17,338 nucleotides of DNA from positions 1 to 17,338 of the forward strand of contig JANXXA010000179.1 in NCBI GenBank assembly GCA_025350885.1, written 5' to 3'. The notes beneath the pieces are model-generated. The model worked only from the letters and a program-made list of their open reading frames with translations, made no database searches and was not told the origin of the DNA. The translations under genes and the position numbers were made by a program. Source of the stretch: Phenylobacterium sp. GTDB taxonomy: Bacteria; Pseudomonadota; Alphaproteobacteria; Caulobacterales; Caulobacteraceae. Within the stretch, counting starts at the first letter, position 1, and every line of letters begins with the position of its first letter. Positions 1 through 7,093 of the stretch are shown here, piece by piece.

Positions 1-477
1 CTCCAGGGCAACCAGGGAAACGATCTCGAGCACGGCGGCGCCGGCGATGACATCGTGGTGGGTGGCAAGGACAGCGACCAGCTGTTCGGCGACGCCGGCG
101 ACGACATCGTCTGGGGCAACCTGGGCAACGACACTTGCGACGGCGGCGACGGAAACGACCAGGTGCGCGGCGGCCAGGGCGACGACAGCGTGTCCGGCGG
201 CGCGGGCAACGACTACGTCTCCGGCGATCGGGGGAACGACACCATCTCCGGCGGCTCCGGCGCGGACCTGTTCCACGACAGCCAGGACGCCGGCATCGAC
301 AAGGTGATGGACTTCAGCGTGGCCGAGGGCGACCGCGTCGAGCTCGACCCCGGCACCACCTACACCGTGAGCCAGGTGGGCGCGGACACCGTGCTCGACA
401 TGGGCGGCGGCAACCAGATGATCCTGGTCGGCGTGCAACTGTCCACGCTGACCCCAGGGTGGATTTTCGGGAACTGA
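1..477 (+). CDS. RTX (hemolysin-type) calcium-binding protein, C-terminal part
   Basis: The reading frame is open from base 1, so only the last 158 residues of a larger protein are present. Residues 3-92 are ten tandem nonapeptides of the RTX type (GGxGxDxhx, for example GGAGDDIVV and GGQGDDSVS), which in this family bind calcium and fold into a parallel beta-roll outside the cell. After them comes a short tail with AGIDKVMDFS and GDRVELD, resembling the end of serralysin-like and other RTX proteins that carry the uncleaved C-terminal signal for type I secretion. No protease, adhesin or toxin domain is visible because the N-terminal part lies outside the window, so the activity is unknown. 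No type I secretion genes lie in the window. The gene ends convergently with the topoisomerase IB gene, 87 bases away. Confidence 0.88.
   Translation, partial: LQGNQGNDLEHGGAGDDIVVGGKDSDQLFGDAGDDIVWGNLGNDTCDGGDGNDQVRGGQGDDSVSGGAGNDYVSGDRGNDTISGGSGADLFHDSQDAGIDKVMDFSVAEGDRVELDPGTTYTVSQVGADTVLDMGGGNQMILVGVQLSTLTPGWIFGN
7..276 (+). repeat. Ten 27-bp RTX nonapeptide coding repeats
   Basis: Ten consecutive 9-codon units encode glycine/aspartate-rich nonapeptides. Most keep G-G-x-G-x-D in positions 1-6. Unit 3 (GGKDSDQLF) lacks the third glycine, and unit 5 (GNLGNDTCD) carries a cysteine, which is rare in secreted RTX proteins. The array probably continues upstream of base 1. Confidence 0.88.
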
Positions 478-564
478 GGGCCATGAAGGCAAGGGACGGG
501 CGTACGGCAAGGAAGTCTGGCCGGCCGCCCCCGTGCAAAGCCATCGGGAGGCAGGCCCCCGCGC

Positions 565-1635
565 CTATCCGGCCGGTTCGTCGCGCACGGATTCCAGGAA
601 CCGCAACACCGCCAGTTCAAACGTGCGGCCGTCGGCCGTGGCCTTGAGAGGCAGGTCTCCATTCTCGAACGCCGCGACGACGGCGGGGTGGATATAGGCT
701 GAGCGGGCGACCGCCGCGGTGTTGCCCAGCACGCCAGCCACCGCCTTGACGCAGGTGTTGAGGTTGCGTTTTATCTCGCTCGCAGAGTCGCAGGCTGGGT
801 ATTGCGCGAGCGCTCGCGCGGCCGCCACCGTGCCGGCCCAGGTGCGGAAATCCTTCGCTGAAACGGCGTCGCCCATCGCCTCGCGCAGGTATGCGTTCAC
901 GTCGGCGGATTCCACCGAATGCCTTTGGCCGTCCTCGTCCAAGTACTGGAACAACCGCTGACCGGGCAATTCCTGGCAGGTCTTGACCACCCGGGCGAGG
1001 CGGCGGTCGCGGAATCCGGTCGCGTGCGTCTTGCCGCTTTTGCCACGGAATTCGAACACGGCGCGCTCGACGCCGACCTTGGCGTGCCGGCTGCGCAGTG
1101 TGGTCAAGCCATAACTTTTGTTCGCCTTGGCGTAGGCTTCGTTACCGACACGGATCAGCGTCATCTCCATCACCCGGATGACGGCGGCCAGCACCTTCTC
1201 TCGCGGCAGCCCGCGGCGGTTGAGGTCGTGTTCGACCCGCGCGCGCAGTTTCGGCAAGGCGCGCCCGAAGCCGATCACCCGTTTGAATTTTCCGTGGTCG
1301 CGCACCTGCGTCCAGCGCTCGTGATAGAGGTACTGCTTGCGGCCCCTGACGTCACGACCGGTGGCTTGGATATGGCCGCACTCGGTCTCCGCGATCCACA
1401 CGTCAGTCCAGGCTGGCGGAATGGCGAGCCGGCGGATGCGCTCAAGACGCGACTCGCCTGTGATCGTCCGGCCGCCGGAATCCCGGTAGGTGAATCCTGT
1501 TCCCGTTCGGTGGCGGCCAATGCCGGGATCATGGTCGCTGACGTAGGAGAGGTCGGCGGCCTTTAGGTCCCTGATGGGAACAGAATTGTCCTGCAGGTCT
1601 CTGGCCACGCGCGCTCCGCCCAAGGTTCGCCCCAC
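565..1635 (-). CDS. DNA topoisomerase IB (bacterial, poxvirus-like type)
   Basis: This 356-residue protein matches the bacterial type IB topoisomerases, which relax supercoils by a transient 3'-phosphotyrosyl link. Conserved blocks include YVSDHDPGI near residues 31-39, RVGNEAYA at 162-169, GKSGKTH at 198-204, FRTWAGT at 263-269 and ARSAYIHP at 310-317. By comparison with the poxvirus and Deinococcus enzymes the active site is Arg162, Lys199, Arg264, Asn305 and nucleophile Tyr314. Asn stands where the poxvirus enzyme has His, nine residues before the Tyr, as reported for bacterial members. The start is a GTG at 1635 without a clear ribosome binding site; a GTG at 1608 is a shorter alternative and conserved sequence only begins near residue 24. 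It is divergent from rlmJ, with 53 bases between starts. Confidence 0.93.
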   Translation of the reverse strand: MGRTLGGARVARDLQDNSVPIRDLKAADLSYVSDHDPGIGRHRTGTGFTYRDSGGRTITGESRLERIRRLAIPPAWTDVWIAETECGHIQATGRDVRGRKQYLYHERWTQVRDHGKFKRVIGFGRALPKLRARVEHDLNRRGLPREKVLAAVIRVMEMTLIRVGNEAYAKANKSYGLTTLRSRHAKVGVERAVFEFRGKSGKTHATGFRDRRLARVVKTCQELPGQRLFQYLDEDGQRHSVESADVNAYLREAMGDAVSAKDFRTWAGTVAAARALAQYPACDSASEIKRNLNTCVKAVAGVLGNTAAVARSAYIHPAVVAAFENGDLPLKATADGRTFELAVLRFLESVRDEPAG

Positions 1636-1674
1636 TCAAGGTTCGGCAACGTGGTATGCGCCAGCACGGTTCCT

Positions 1675-1680
1675 GAAAGG
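1675..1680 (+). promoter_or_regulatory. Ribosome binding site that decides the TTG start of rlmJ
   Basis: GAAAGG lies 8 bases before the TTG at 1689. With the conserved MNYRH start of the protein it settles the use of a TTG codon. Confidence 0.7.
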
Positions 1681-1688
1681 CCACGCCG

Positions 1689-2510
1689 TTGAACTATCGC
1701 CACGCCTTCCACGCCGGGAACTTCGCCGATCTGGTGAAACACGCGGCCCTGACAGAGATCATGGCGTGGTTGATGGCCCGGCCGGGTCCACTGAGCGTGA
1801 TCGACACTCATGCCGGGCGTGGGGTGTACGATCTGACGGGCCCGGAGGCGCGCAAGTCCGGAGAGGCGCAGGCGGGGATTGTCCGGCTGATGGCCGCGGC
1901 CGACGCGCCGGCGGAATTCGCGACCCTGGCTTCGGCGGTCAAGACGCTGAACGGCGGCGGCGCGGTCCGGCGCTATCCCGGCTCCCCCTGGCTGATCGCC
2001 CAGGCTTTGCGGGTCGGCGACAGCTACCTGGCCTGTGAGCTGCGCCCCGACGAGCACGCGGCCCTGCGCGACCTGATGAAGCCGAAACGGAACGTCCGCA
2101 CGCTGTGCGCCGATGGCTATGAGGCCGCCGTGGCGCAGACGCCGGCGGAGGGCCGGGTTCTGGTGCTGATCGATCCCCCGTTCGAGCTGGCCGATGACTA
2201 TCGGCGGATCGTCGAAACCCTTGCCAGCGTGCGCCACGGCAACCGTGACGCTGCGGCCCTTGTCTGGCTGCCGCTGAAGGATCTGGAGACCTTCGACGCC
2301 TTCCTGCGCGACCTTGAGGACGAGGTTCGAGCCACCGCCCTGGTGGCCGAGACGCGGATGCGGCCGCTGACCGATCCCTCAAGGATGAACGGTTGCGCCC
2401 TGGTGCTGATCGGCGCGCCAGCCGAGATGGCCGCCCCGCTTGAGTCGATCTGCGGCTGGACGGCGGCGACGCTGGGCGAGCGGGGTGAGGCGCGCGTCTA
2501 TTCCCTCTGA
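1689..2510 (+). CDS. rlmJ: 23S rRNA (adenine(2030)-N6)-methyltransferase RlmJ
   Basis: The 273-residue product is close to the E. coli RlmJ length (280) and methylates N6 of A2030 in 23S rRNA using S-adenosylmethionine, in the cytoplasm. The N-terminus MNYRHAFHAGNFADLVKH is the family hallmark. DTHAG at residues 39-43 is the SAM-binding motif I and DPPF at 162-165 is the catalytic N6-adenine methyltransferase motif IV. The start is TTG, chosen because the conserved N-terminus begins exactly there and GAAAGG (1675-1680) sits 8 bases upstream. It stands alone between divergent topoisomerase IB and the next small gene, which has its own ribosome binding site 112 bases downstream. Confidence 0.95.
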   Translation: MNYRHAFHAGNFADLVKHAALTEIMAWLMARPGPLSVIDTHAGRGVYDLTGPEARKSGEAQAGIVRLMAAADAPAEFATLASAVKTLNGGGAVRRYPGSPWLIAQALRVGDSYLACELRPDEHAALRDLMKPKRNVRTLCADGYEAAVAQTPAEGRVLVLIDPPFELADDYRRIVETLASVRHGNRDAAALVWLPLKDLETFDAFLRDLEDEVRATALVAETRMRPLTDPSRMNGCALVLIGAPAEMAAPLESICGWTAATLGERGEARVYSL

Positions 2511-2563
2511 GCAGGCGCCCACGGCCGAGGCGCCCGGCGAAAATCATCTGGTTCACAGACGTT

Positions 2564-2605
2564 TCGCACTTGCGAGATTGCGCGACGTGATATGTTGCGA
2601 CGCAC
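2564..2605 (+). promoter_or_regulatory. Putative promoter/operator with TTGCG repeats
   Basis: The gap before the 2623 gene contains a palindrome TCGCA-CT-TGCGA (2564-2575), a second TTGCG at 2578-2582, and TTGCGACGCACAA at 2595-2607, whose core TGCG-A-CGCA (2596-2604) is again symmetric. TTGCGA (2570-2575) and TATGTT (2591-2596) could act as -35 and -10, but the 15-base spacer is short. The clustering of symmetric TTGCG/CGCA units suggests a regulator site. TGC/GCA-rich palindromes occur in PhaR operators in related bacteria, but that link is only a guess. Confidence 0.35.
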
Positions 2606-2622
2606 AATCCAAGGAGACCTTC

Positions 2623-3039
2623 ATGTCGCTTCTTCCCGAAACCATGCCCGTCGTGAAGCCGCAAACCATGCTTGCCGTGCCCATCGGCCTGGCCTCGCCG
2701 CTCTGGGGTCTGTTCGCCGGCGCTGCCGCCACGGGCGCGGCCTGGTGGTGGATGACCCGCTGGGCTCGGCCGGCGAACCTGGAGGCCATGTTCGCAGACC
2801 CGGAGACGGTCGACGCCGTCGTCGAAGCGACGCCTGAGCTGATCGCCGACGCGATCGAGGTGAGTTTCGAGCCGGCGGTCGAAGCCATCGTCGCAGCCGC
2901 GCCGGAACCCGTGCTCGAAGCCGTGACCCTGACCGAGCCCGTGGCCGTGCTTCAGGCCGCAACGCCTGAGACCATCGAGGCCCCGGCGGTCGAAGCCGCG
3001 CCGAAGATGAGGAAGCCGACTTCGCCCAAGAGCGCCTGA
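2623..3039 (+). CDS. Small alanine-rich, membrane-anchored protein of unknown function
   Basis: A 138-residue protein I do not recognise. Residues about 20-45 form one hydrophobic segment ending in a tryptophan-rich turn (GAAWWWMTRWARPANLEAM). The remaining two thirds is acidic and rich in Ala, Glu, Val and Pro with irregular repeats of the form EA(V/T)xxxPE, and the C-terminus is basic (KMRKPTSPKS). This looks like a single-pass membrane protein with a low-complexity extended or helical tail. The ATG at 2623 is preferred over an upstream in-frame start because AAGGAG (2611-2616) lies 6 bases before it. The strong ribosome binding site and structured upstream region suggest good, possibly regulated expression. 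Confidence 0.8.
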   Translation: MSLLPETMPVVKPQTMLAVPIGLASPLWGLFAGAAATGAAWWWMTRWARPANLEAMFADPETVDAVVEATPELIADAIEVSFEPAVEAIVAAAPEPVLEAVTLTEPVAVLQAATPETIEAPAVEAAPKMRKPTSPKSA

Positions 3040-3112
3040 ACTGGCGCCCGCATAGGGCTGCGCCTACAACCGTCGCGCCACATCATAGGCGGCGGACGGG
3101 GGCGGGGCGGTC

Positions 3113-3673
3113 TTGAAGCGGGCGTTGGACATCCTGGGGGGTTTTGCGGGCCTCGTCCTGCTGTCGCTGCCGATGCTGGGACTTGCCGTCGCGGTGAGGC
3201 TGGAAAGCCCGGGTCCGGCCCTGCACTGGTCGCAGCGGGTGGGGCGGCGCAACCACCTATTCCCAATGCCCAAGTTCCGCACTATGCGTCTGGGCGCGCC
3301 GGACGTGGCGACCCACCTGCTGGCGGAGCCGGACCGATGGGTGACGCCGCTCGGCGGCTTTCTGCGCCGCACGAGCCTCGATGAGCTGCCGCAGCTGTGG
3401 AGCGTGCTGAAGGGCGACATGAGTCTGGTAGGTCCACGGCCGGCGCTGTTCAATCAACACGATCTTGTGGCGCTGCGCACCCAGGCCGGTGTCGATGCGC
3501 TGCGACCCGGCCTCACCGGTTGGGCGCAGATCAACGGCCGCGACGATCTGCCGGTCCCCGAGAAGGCGCGACTTGACCGCGACTATCTGGAACGGATGTC
3601 CCTGGCGTTCGACCTGCGGATCCTCGTCGTCACGGCGCTGGCCGCCGTCACCGGTCGCGGCGTCAGCCACTAG
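3113..3673 (+). CDS. Minimal PglC-type sugar-phosphate transferase (polyprenyl-phosphate glycosyl-1-phosphate transferase)
   Basis: The 186-residue product belongs to the bacterial sugar transferase family (monotopic phosphoglycosyl transferases such as PglC and the C-terminal part of WcaJ). These move a sugar-1-phosphate from a nucleotide sugar to undecaprenyl phosphate, the first committed step of many envelope glycans. Visible are the N-terminal MKRALDI and membrane-inserting helix (residues 8-30), ESPGP, KFRTM at 54-58, the catalytic pair Asp90-Glu91 in LDELPQ, SLVGPRP at 104-110 and PGLTGWAQINGR at 132-143. Only the catalytic unit is present, with no extra N-terminal membrane domain. The start is TTG; an in-frame stop lies 27 bases upstream and no better start exists. 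No other glycosyltransferase or polysaccharide gene is nearby, so the sugar and final glycan are unknown. Confidence 0.93.
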   Translation: MKRALDILGGFAGLVLLSLPMLGLAVAVRLESPGPALHWSQRVGRRNHLFPMPKFRTMRLGAPDVATHLLAEPDRWVTPLGGFLRRTSLDELPQLWSVLKGDMSLVGPRPALFNQHDLVALRTQAGVDALRPGLTGWAQINGRDDLPVPEKARLDRDYLERMSLAFDLRILVVTALAAVTGRGVSH

Positions 3674-3681
3674 CGGCGCCA

Positions 3682-3699
3682 AACGCGCGCTCACGCGTT
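3682..3699 (+). terminator. Hairpin after the sugar transferase gene
   Basis: AACGCG (3682-3687), a 6-base loop and CGCGTT (3694-3699) form a perfect 6-bp stem just after the stop codon. Larger GC-rich pairings with flanking GCGCGC are also possible. There is no T-run, so termination is doubtful. Confidence 0.3.
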
Positions 3700-3742
3700 A
3701 GGCTGCGCGCGCCTGCCGCCAAGCGCCCCGGAGCCCATCCCC

Positions 3743-5746
3743 TTGACCGCCGAAACGACCACTAGACCGCGCAGCCGCAAGGCCCTGGCCTGGAGTGGCG
3801 GCGCCGTGGCCGTGGTTGCCCTGATCACCGCGATCCTGTTCGCGTTTTGGGACTGGAACTGGTTTCGCGGGCCGGTCGCCTCGATCATGTCGGCGCGGAT
3901 GCACCGCCAGGTAACGATCACCGGCAACCTGCGGGTCCATCCGTGGTCCTGGCAGCCCAGCGCGACCCTCGAAGGTGTCCACATCGCCAACCCAGCCTGG
4001 GCTGGCAAGGCCGGCTTCGGTGACATCGATCGGATAGCCGTGCAGATACGGCTGGCGGCGTTGTTCTCCGGCCGGCTGGATCTCCTGTTGTTGGAATTCG
4101 ACCGGCCGCGCCTGGCGCTCTATCGCGATGCGAACGGCCGCGCGACGTGGGACTTTTCCGACGGCAGGCAACGCGACCAGCCACTGCGCCTGCCGCCGAT
4201 CCGCAGGTTCATCATCGACGGCGGCGTGCTCGACTTCCGTGACGAGTCGCGAAAGCTCAACTTTTCCGGAACGCTCGACGCCAAGGAACGGCTGGGCGAA
4301 GCGGACAAGGGTTTCCGGATGAGTGGCAAGGGGGTGATCAACGCCGAGCCCTTCGACCTCAAGGTGACCGGCGGGCCGCTGATCAATATCGACCGGAAAA
4401 GGCCCTACCCTTTCAGCGCCGACATCCATGCCGGGGAGACCTACGTCACCGCCAGGGGCGCGGTGCCGAAACCCTTCGACCTTGCCCAGTTCCACATGGA
4501 CATCGCCGCACGCGGTCCGGACCTTTCGGAGCTCTATGGCCTGACCGGGGTGCCGATGCCGAACACCCCGCCCTATGCGCTTACCGGCCGACTGTCGCGC
4601 GACGTCCATCTGTGGCGGTTCGACAGGATTGGCGGCCGGGTGGGCAGCAGCGATCTTGGGGGTTCATTGTCCGTGAAGACCGGAGGCGTGCGGCCGTTCC
4701 TCACCGCCGAGTTGCACTCGAAGGCGCTGGTGTTTCCCGACCTTGGCGCGCTGTTCGGCGGCGCGCGCCGACACGGCAAGGTCGCCTCCCCCTCGCAGAT
4801 CGCCGTCGCCCAGAAGATGCAGGCCCAGGCGAAGATCTTCCCGGACGCCACCTTGAACTTTCAGCGCATCCGCAACCTGGATGCCGACGTGACCTTCAAG
4901 GCCGCGTCGATCACCGAGGCGCCGATCCATCTGCGGGCAGCCTCGGTGCGGGTCAAGCTCGATGCTGGCCTGCTGCGCGCCGAGCCGCTCGAGCTTGACC
5001 TGCCGCAAGGCAAGATCACCGGCTACGTTCAGCTGAACGCCCGCCAGCGGGACGCCGTCACCGACCTCGATCTGCGGCTGTCGAACGCCCGCCTGGAAAA
5101 CCTGCTGCCGGTGAAGTTCCAGGGGTCGATTCCCTTCGCCGGCGCCCTGACGGGCCGCGCGAAACTGCACGGGACCGGCGATTCCGTGCATGACGCCATG
5201 GCCGACGCCTATGGCGAGGTCGCCGTCGTCGTACCCGGCGGCGAGATCCGTCAGTCCCTGGCCGAGCTCGCCGGCGTCGACGTGATCAAGGGCCTGGGGC
5301 TGCTGTTCGCCAAGAACCAGTCGACGACCCAGATCCGCTGCGGAGTCGCCCATTTCAAGGCTGTCAGCGGCGTGCTCAATGCCGATCGCCTGATCATCGA
5401 CACCGGCCCCGTCCTGATCAGCGGGAACGGAACGGTCAACCTCGACACAGAAACCCTTCAGCTTCGGGTCCAGGGCCACCCGAAGAAATTCAACCTCGTG
5501 CGCCTGAATGTGCCGATCACCTTCAGCGGCCCGATCCTGCATCCAAGGTTGGGCCTGGAAAAGGGCGGGGCCATCCTCCAAGGCGGCATCGCGCTGGGGC
5601 TGGCCACCGTGCTCAGCCCGCTGGCGGCGATCCTGCCGTTTGTCGATGCCGGCCTGGCCAAGGACGCCAACTGTGGCGCGTTGATCGCGCAAGGCGCCCA
5701 GAACGGCGTTCCCGTGAAGGTCGCGGCGCCTCCGCGACCCCGTTGA
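3743..5746 (+). CDS. AsmA family envelope protein
   Basis: The 667-residue product has one membrane anchor near the N-terminus (about residues 15-37), then a long periplasmic part. The opening block after the anchor (RQVTITGNLRVHPWSWQPSA, then LEGVHIANPAW) is typical of AsmA proteins, as is the C-terminal region with GHPKKFNLVRLNVPITFSGP (about 577-596) and a hydrophobic stretch before KDANCGALI. AsmA-like proteins form beta-groove bridges and are linked to phospholipid transport and outer membrane assembly in Gram-negative bacteria; the exact cargo here is not shown. The start is TTG with GGAG (3730-3733) 9 bases upstream. The gene follows the sugar transferase by 69 bases and ends convergently with the 109-residue unknown gene. 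Confidence 0.9.
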   Translation: MTAETTTRPRSRKALAWSGGAVAVVALITAILFAFWDWNWFRGPVASIMSARMHRQVTITGNLRVHPWSWQPSATLEGVHIANPAWAGKAGFGDIDRIAVQIRLAALFSGRLDLLLLEFDRPRLALYRDANGRATWDFSDGRQRDQPLRLPPIRRFIIDGGVLDFRDESRKLNFSGTLDAKERLGEADKGFRMSGKGVINAEPFDLKVTGGPLINIDRKRPYPFSADIHAGETYVTARGAVPKPFDLAQFHMDIAARGPDLSELYGLTGVPMPNTPPYALTGRLSRDVHLWRFDRIGGRVGSSDLGGSLSVKTGGVRPFLTAELHSKALVFPDLGALFGGARRHGKVASPSQIAVAQKMQAQAKIFPDATLNFQRIRNLDADVTFKAASITEAPIHLRAASVRVKLDAGLLRAEPLELDLPQGKITGYVQLNARQRDAVTDLDLRLSNARLENLLPVKFQGSIPFAGALTGRAKLHGTGDSVHDAMADAYGEVAVVVPGGEIRQSLAELAGVDVIKGLGLLFAKNQSTTQIRCGVAHFKAVSGVLNADRLIIDTGPVLISGNGTVNLDTETLQLRVQGHPKKFNLVRLNVPITFSGPILHPRLGLEKGGAILQGGIALGLATVLSPLAAILPFVDAGLAKDANCGALIAQGAQNGVPVKVAAPPRPR

Positions 5747-5776
5747 CGCCGGACTGACGCAGGTCAGCCCTCGGCG
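5747..5776. terminator. Convergent-gene hairpin (possible bidirectional terminator)
   Basis: CTGAC (5754-5758), loop GCAG, GTCAG (5763-5767) form a tight stem. It is flanked by an outer pair, CGCCG (5747-5751) with CGGCG (5772-5776). It lies between the stop of the AsmA-like gene and the stop of the convergent 109-residue gene, overlapping the latter's end. No T-tract is present on either strand. Confidence 0.4.
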
Positions 5777-6093
5777 GCGTCGCGCAGGCACTTCAGCCAG
5801 GCGTCCTCGCGGGCTTTTTCGGCTTGACGCAGGATCACCTCGGCGTCGCGGACGCCAGCGTCGTGCTTGCGCCACTCGGCGACAGCGCCTTCGCGGGCGG
5901 CGCGGGCGGCCTCAAGCGTCGGAAAGCGGGCCAGCACGGCGCGCGTGGAATAGGTCACCGCCGGCCCCACCGTCTCACGGTCAGGATAGAAACCCGAGAT
6001 CGAGTCGGCGCTCTCGGTCTCGATATGGAAGACGTCGGCCCAGCCGGCGTGGTGGCGCATCAGGGCCCAGGGCCGTTCCATCCGCTCGCTCAC
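5764..6093 (-). CDS. Hypothetical protein, 109 residues
   Basis: I do not recognise the family. The N-terminal half is mixed and likely beta-rich (WADVFHIETESADSISGFYP). The C-terminal half (about 55-109) is charged, alanine-rich and probably helical, with EAARAAREGAVAEW and ILRQAEKAREDAW. No signal peptide or membrane segment is seen, so it is probably cytoplasmic. The GTG at 6093 is chosen because AGGAG (complement of 6100-6104) lies 6 bases upstream; the ATG four codons inside is worse placed. The gene is divergent from the hotdog gene and convergent with the AsmA-like gene, so it is likely a single-gene transcript. Confidence 0.8.
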   Translation of the reverse strand: MSERMERPWALMRHHAGWADVFHIETESADSISGFYPDRETVGPAVTYSTRAVLARFPTLEAARAAREGAVAEWRKHDAGVRDAEVILRQAEKAREDAWLKCLRDAAEG

Positions 6094-6219
6094 CGTAATC
6101 TCCTAAAATTCGTCGGCCGGTCGAATCCGCCGCCGACGGTCTGACCGCAGGTTAGCGCGCGGGCTCGCCGGCTCCAACGCCGCACCGGCGATTTTGAGCT
6201 TCCGCGACTTAACGGATCG
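6094..6219. promoter_or_regulatory. Divergent intergenic region with small inverted repeats
   Basis: This 126-base gap must hold the promoter of the minus-strand gene and probably that of the hotdog gene. It contains ATTCG-N9-CGAAT (6108-6126), next to the ribosome binding site of the minus-strand gene, and CGGTC-T-GACCG (6137-6147). Both could be regulator sites, but no convincing -35/-10 pair was found. Confidence 0.3.
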
Positions 6220-7035
6220 GTGGAAAAGCTTCGATCATTGATTCAGTCTCGATTTTTCAAGAGCGATTGCCCCTTGTCCAAGTTCGTTATCGCCCAGCAG
6301 TTTTGCGGGCCTCCCACCTCCGGCAACGGCGGCTATGTCTGCGGCGTTCTGGCAAAGGACATCGCCGGGGCGGCGACGTCGGTGCTGCGCGCCCGTCCGC
6401 CGCTGGATGAGCAGCTGAACCTGGGTGTTCGCGACGGCGTCTGTCAGATGACCGCGCAGGCCGACGGGGCGTTGATCGGCACGGGCGTCGCCGCCGATGG
6501 TGTGAGCCTGCCGCCCTTCCCCGAGCCACCAACCCTGCGGGCGGCGCGCGATGCCGGCGCCCGATGCCCTGGCTTGACTGAGCGCATCCATCCGATCTGC
6601 TTCACCTGCGGCAGCGAGCGTACGGAGGGCGACGGCCTGCGGGTCTTCGCCGGACAGATCGAGGGTGCGCCGGCCGGCCACGTCGCCTGCGTTTGGACCC
6701 CCCATCCCGACTTCGCCGGCCCCGATGGCCTGGTTCCGACCGAGATTGTCTGGGCGGCCCTGGATTGCCCCGGCTTTTTCGCCTGGGTGGCCCGGGAAGG
6801 CCGTCACGGCGCTCTGCTGGGCACCATGACCGCGGAGGTGCTGCGCCAGCCCCGCGCGGGCGAGGACTGCATCATCATGGCCTGGCCGCTGGCGCGCGAG
6901 GGCCGCAAGGAAACCGCCGGCGTGGCGCTCTTCGGCGCCGACGGCGAGCTCCTGGCGCGCGCCCATCAGGTGTGGATCGTCATGGGGCCGCCGGACCAGA
7001 CCGTCGCGACCACGCCGGCCGCCGTTTCCGCCTGA
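6220..7035 (+). CDS. Double-hotdog thioesterase-like protein
   Basis: A 271-residue protein resembling hotdog-fold acyl-CoA thioesterase-like proteins found in alphaproteobacteria and actinobacteria. The N-terminal hotdog half opens with FCGPPTSGNGGYVCG (residues 28-42). The second half has a CFTCG motif (127-131) followed by EGDGLRVFAG (136-145), then PTEIVWAALDCPGFFAW (173-189) and an HQVWIV segment near 249-254. No biochemical substrate can be read from the sequence; acyl-CoA hydrolysis or binding is inferred from the fold. The GTG start at 6220 has no good ribosome binding site and the first 20 residues lie in AT-richer DNA, so a TTG at 6274 is an alternative. Cys127 and Cys130 form a CxxC, possibly metal-binding. 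It is 58 bases upstream of lldD. Confidence 0.8.
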   Translation: MEKLRSLIQSRFFKSDCPLSKFVIAQQFCGPPTSGNGGYVCGVLAKDIAGAATSVLRARPPLDEQLNLGVRDGVCQMTAQADGALIGTGVAADGVSLPPFPEPPTLRAARDAGARCPGLTERIHPICFTCGSERTEGDGLRVFAGQIEGAPAGHVACVWTPHPDFAGPDGLVPTEIVWAALDCPGFFAWVAREGRHGALLGTMTAEVLRQPRAGEDCIIMAWPLAREGRKETAGVALFGADGELLARAHQVWIVMGPPDQTVATTPAAVSA

Positions 7036-7093
7036 GGCTTGCGTCGGCGCCCGCTTGCGGGTCCAACTTCGCGGGGAACGGCGGGGAGAAACC

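Noticed and set aside
478..564. CCGGCCG / CGGCCGG pairing between the RTX and topoisomerase genes
   Set aside because: The arms are about 40 bases apart and are near-palindromic GC tracts; no terminator features.
2514..2534. GGCGCC-N9-GGCGCC after rlmJ as a terminator
   Set aside because: The stem is only 6 bp of a self-complementary sequence with a 9-base loop and no T-run; common by chance at this GC content.
1689..2664. Long reading frame on the minus strand across rlmJ (1939-2664) and another at 1563-2237
   Set aside because: They are antisense to a clear RlmJ gene, arginine/proline-rich and without any recognisable motif; typical of GC-rich shadow frames.
3043..3064. GGCGC-N12-GCGCC hairpin after the 2623 gene
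   Set aside because: Five-bp stem with a large loop and no T-tract; too weak to call.
4664..5875. 403-residue minus-strand frame across the AsmA-like gene
   Set aside because: It has no family motifs and shadows a well-supported AsmA-family coding region.
7050..7061. CCCG-CTTG-CGGG mini-hairpin between the hotdog gene and lldD
   Set aside because: It forms a stable type of tetraloop, but four base pairs without a T-run is not enough to support a terminator.
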